DNA of 33,247 nucleotides, from IMG/VR virus record IMGVR_UViG_3300045964_000102, positions 1-33,247 of that record. The stretch is one strand, 5' to 3'. The stretch's first letter is position 1. Every line of letters begins with the position of its first letter. The notes below the pieces were generated by a model that saw only the letters and a list, made by a program, of their open reading frames with translations, was not told the origin of the DNA and did not search any database. Below are positions 32,200 to 33,247 of the stretch, one piece after another. Made by a program: the position numbers and the translations under genes. The DNA is from a virus.

Positions 32200-32615
32200 A
32201 CGATGATCTCCTCTTGTTGAAACCGGAAGGGAAAGGCGACTTCGATAATGTCGTCTGTTGCTACGCCGAGCGCCTGCATCAAGGCAGGGCTTATGTCGGC
32301 AACGCGACCGGTGTCTTCATGAGGTCCCCAATCGGCGGGGAAAGCAAGTAGGACTCTCCCGGTCTCGGGAGAGCGGACGAGCGCGAAATTCGACAAAAGC
32401 ATAGCCGGCGGAGTTTCGTCGTAATCCCAGCGACATGCGATATACGGCATGTCAGGGTTCAATCGCCGCGCCAGGCCCGTTGTCCCCTCCGGTTGCTCAT
32501 CGAGAAACAGGTACGGCGCCTCATCGTAGTCGTAGATAAAGGCCAGCCCTTCGTCGGGCGCTACGCCTTCATCGTCCGGACCGCCGAACCAACTAACCCG
32601 CCCCTCGACGTGCAT
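32196..32615 (-). CDS. Double-psi-beta-barrel (RlpA-like) phage protein, 139 aa
   Basis: GRVSWFGGPDDEGVAPDEGL (residues about 5-24), then LDEQPEGTTGLARRLNP..PYIACRWDY and FPADWGPHEDTGRVADISPALMQALGVATDDIIEVAFPF. The SWFGGP.D.G start and ADWGPH..TGRV.D.SP....LG...DD.VEV end follow the double-psi beta-barrel pattern of RlpA/expansin-type domains, which bind or cleave peptidoglycan. It lacks a signal peptide, so a virion (cell-wall entry) role or lysis role are both possible. Coupled to the mini-protein by ATGA. Confidence 0.65.
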   Translation of the reverse strand: MHVEGRVSWFGGPDDEGVAPDEGLAFIYDYDEAPYLFLDEQPEGTTGLARRLNPDMPYIACRWDYDETPPAMLLSNFALVRSPETGRVLLAFPADWGPHEDTGRVADISPALMQALGVATDDIIEVAFPFRFQQEEIIV

Positions 32616-32616
32616 G

Positions 32617-32934
32617 TCACCTCGGTTGCGGCCTTGTCGCGCACCGTTCCCAAATCGCCGGTATCAGGAAATTGCCTGTTTTCGGCCCGTTGACCAGGTC
32701 AAAGCCTGGATCGCCCTTGCCGGTGCTGACTGCAATGCGCGGATCGCAGGACGTTCGCCGTATCAGGTCGAAGGCGACGGCTGCCGGCGGCACGGCGATC
32801 AACGGGATGGTCGCCGGCTGTTGTGCCGGCGCCGGCGGCGAGGGCTTGTAGATCCGCACATGCTTACGCTTGGCCGCGTCAGCCACCGAACAGGCGAGCA
32901 CGACGATCGCGCCGGCAATCAGTAATCGCTTCAT
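32617..32934 (-). CDS. Exported small protein with signal peptide (105 aa)
   Basis: Signal peptide MKRLLIAGAIVVLACSVADA, cleavage probably after ADA (residue 20). The mature part has KRKHVRIYKPSPPAPAQQPA, and FDLIRRTSCDPRIAVSTGKGDPGFDLVNGPKTGNFLIPAIWERC with two Cys. The pattern FDL.RRTSC....A......DPGF is frequent in small exported proteins of Bradyrhizobium-like phages. Might be an o-spanin-like or periplasmic accessory protein; no lipobox is seen. ATGA overlap with the upstream gene. Confidence 0.6.
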   Translation of the reverse strand: MKRLLIAGAIVVLACSVADAAKRKHVRIYKPSPPAPAQQPATIPLIAVPPAAVAFDLIRRTSCDPRIAVSTGKGDPGFDLVNGPKTGNFLIPAIWERCATRPQPR

Positions 32935-33164
32935 TTTTTCCCCCTGTTATTGGAGCTCTCGATCTTTTCTCGCACCTGGTCGGCACTTTCCTTCACGCAC
33001 AATGTCGTCTGCAGCACCCGGATCACAGCCTTGGCCGTCGGACCGCACTCATTGGCGCGTATTTTAATGACCTGCACTTGAGTCGATTCGACCCACACCG
33101 GACTGCCATCCAGTTGGGTCAGCATAATCAACGCGAACGCGATCGCCTCATGAGTCGGGCGCAT
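32931..33164 (-). CDS. FlbD-like small protein (77 aa), start uncertain
   Basis: MLTQLDGSPVWVESTQVQVI, then KIRANECGPTAKAVIRVLQTTLCVKESADQVREKIE recalls FlbD-like small proteins (M..LT.LDG.PV.....V..V...........I.......V.E....V...I). The first 13 residues (MRPTHEAIAFALI) may not belong, as the ATG at 33164 lacks a ribosome-binding site; the inner Met fits the family better but also lacks one. Coupled to the exported-protein gene by ATGA. Confidence 0.5.
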   Translation of the reverse strand: MRPTHEAIAFALIMLTQLDGSPVWVESTQVQVIKIRANECGPTAKAVIRVLQTTLCVKESADQVREKIESSNNRGKK

Positions 33165-33247
33165 GGTGATAGTGGTAGCGCCGGTAGTTTTGATGGCGCG
33201 TGTGATAGCGCCTCACCATATCGGACGTCTCATTCGGCACTATGCAC
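33148..33247 (-). CDS. Possible C-terminal end of a His/Tyr/Arg-rich protein, partial
   Basis: An open frame enters from the right edge and ends at a TGA at 33148-33150, reading ...MVRRYHTRHQNYRRYHYHHA, then PDS. Such His/Tyr/Arg-rich ends occur in small phage and Rhizobiales proteins. It overlaps the next gene's first codons by 17 bases. Too short to be sure. Confidence 0.3.
   Translation of the reverse strand, partial: CIVPNETSDMVRRYHTRHQNYRRYHYHHAPDS

Noticed and set aside
1-33247. Integrase, tRNA genes or attachment core that would mark a prophage
   Set aside because: No tyrosine or serine recombinase pattern and no cloverleaf-like sequence was seen on either strand; lifestyle is left open.

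Overview
The window is most of a tailed-phage genome (or prophage) with a podovirus-type, T7-like head and tail gene set. GC-rich, GCC/CGC-biased codon use and several small proteins of a kind I associate with Rhizobiales phages suggest an alphaproteobacterial host, perhaps Bradyrhizobium-like; this host call is inference. I see no integrase, tRNA, rRNA or CRISPR array.

Layout. (1) 1-14810, minus strand: late/structural operon, read leftward. From right to left it holds a run of small, tightly overlapping genes (including an Acb2/Tad1-like candidate anti-defence protein and a hidden 33-residue membrane protein), then a T7 gp13-like internal protein, four tandem MC(F/M)GGG mini-proteins, a minimal HExxH protein, portal, Bbp19-like protein, scaffold, major capsid, tail adaptor (gp11-like) and the start of a large tail protein that runs off the left edge. 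One oppositely oriented gene (10129-10737) with its own promoter region and a convergent terminator interrupts the operon like a moron. (2) 15369-16088, minus: small terminase. (3) 16464-20047, plus: an accessory array in which six copies of a structured RNA leader (about 70-80 nt) alternate with one or two small genes each, including a DUF932 protein; it ends in terminator hairpins. (4) 20209-22027, minus: a small membrane protein, a secreted protein and two neighbouring secreted proteins with PEP-CTERM/VPLPA-type C-terminal sorting signals, with an intrinsic terminator between the two pairs. (5) 22291-23076, plus: a control operon with two small HTH proteins, a mini membrane protein and a zinc protein. 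(6) 23194-26128, minus: early genes (HNH-like zinc protein, wHTH protein, MT-A70 methyltransferase, YdaS/Cro-like regulator). (7) 26213-32092, plus: recombination operon (YqaJ exonuclease, ERF annealing protein, DUF1367, several small genes), then the large terminase. (8) 32089-33247, minus: end of another leftward unit with a double-psi-barrel (RlpA-like) protein and secreted small proteins.

On a circular or circularly permuted map, the leftward late operon leaves at position 1 and plausibly re-enters at 33247, ending tail-to-tail with the large terminase; the missing part would hold the rest of the tail, ejection and lysis genes.

Three things stand out. First, the six leader RNAs have variable stems maintained by compensatory change and a 5' strand that covaries with the loop of a second hairpin; I do not recognise them as a known family. 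Second, a palindrome GTCAAG-N6-CTTGAC (and close variants, or an N4 inverse) recurs at nine places, nearly all in intergenic or divergent regions, one perfect copy directly upstream of the YdaS/Cro-like gene: a candidate phage-wide operator set. Third, host-interaction genes: the Acb2/Tad1-like protein and the two PEP-CTERM-type proteins.
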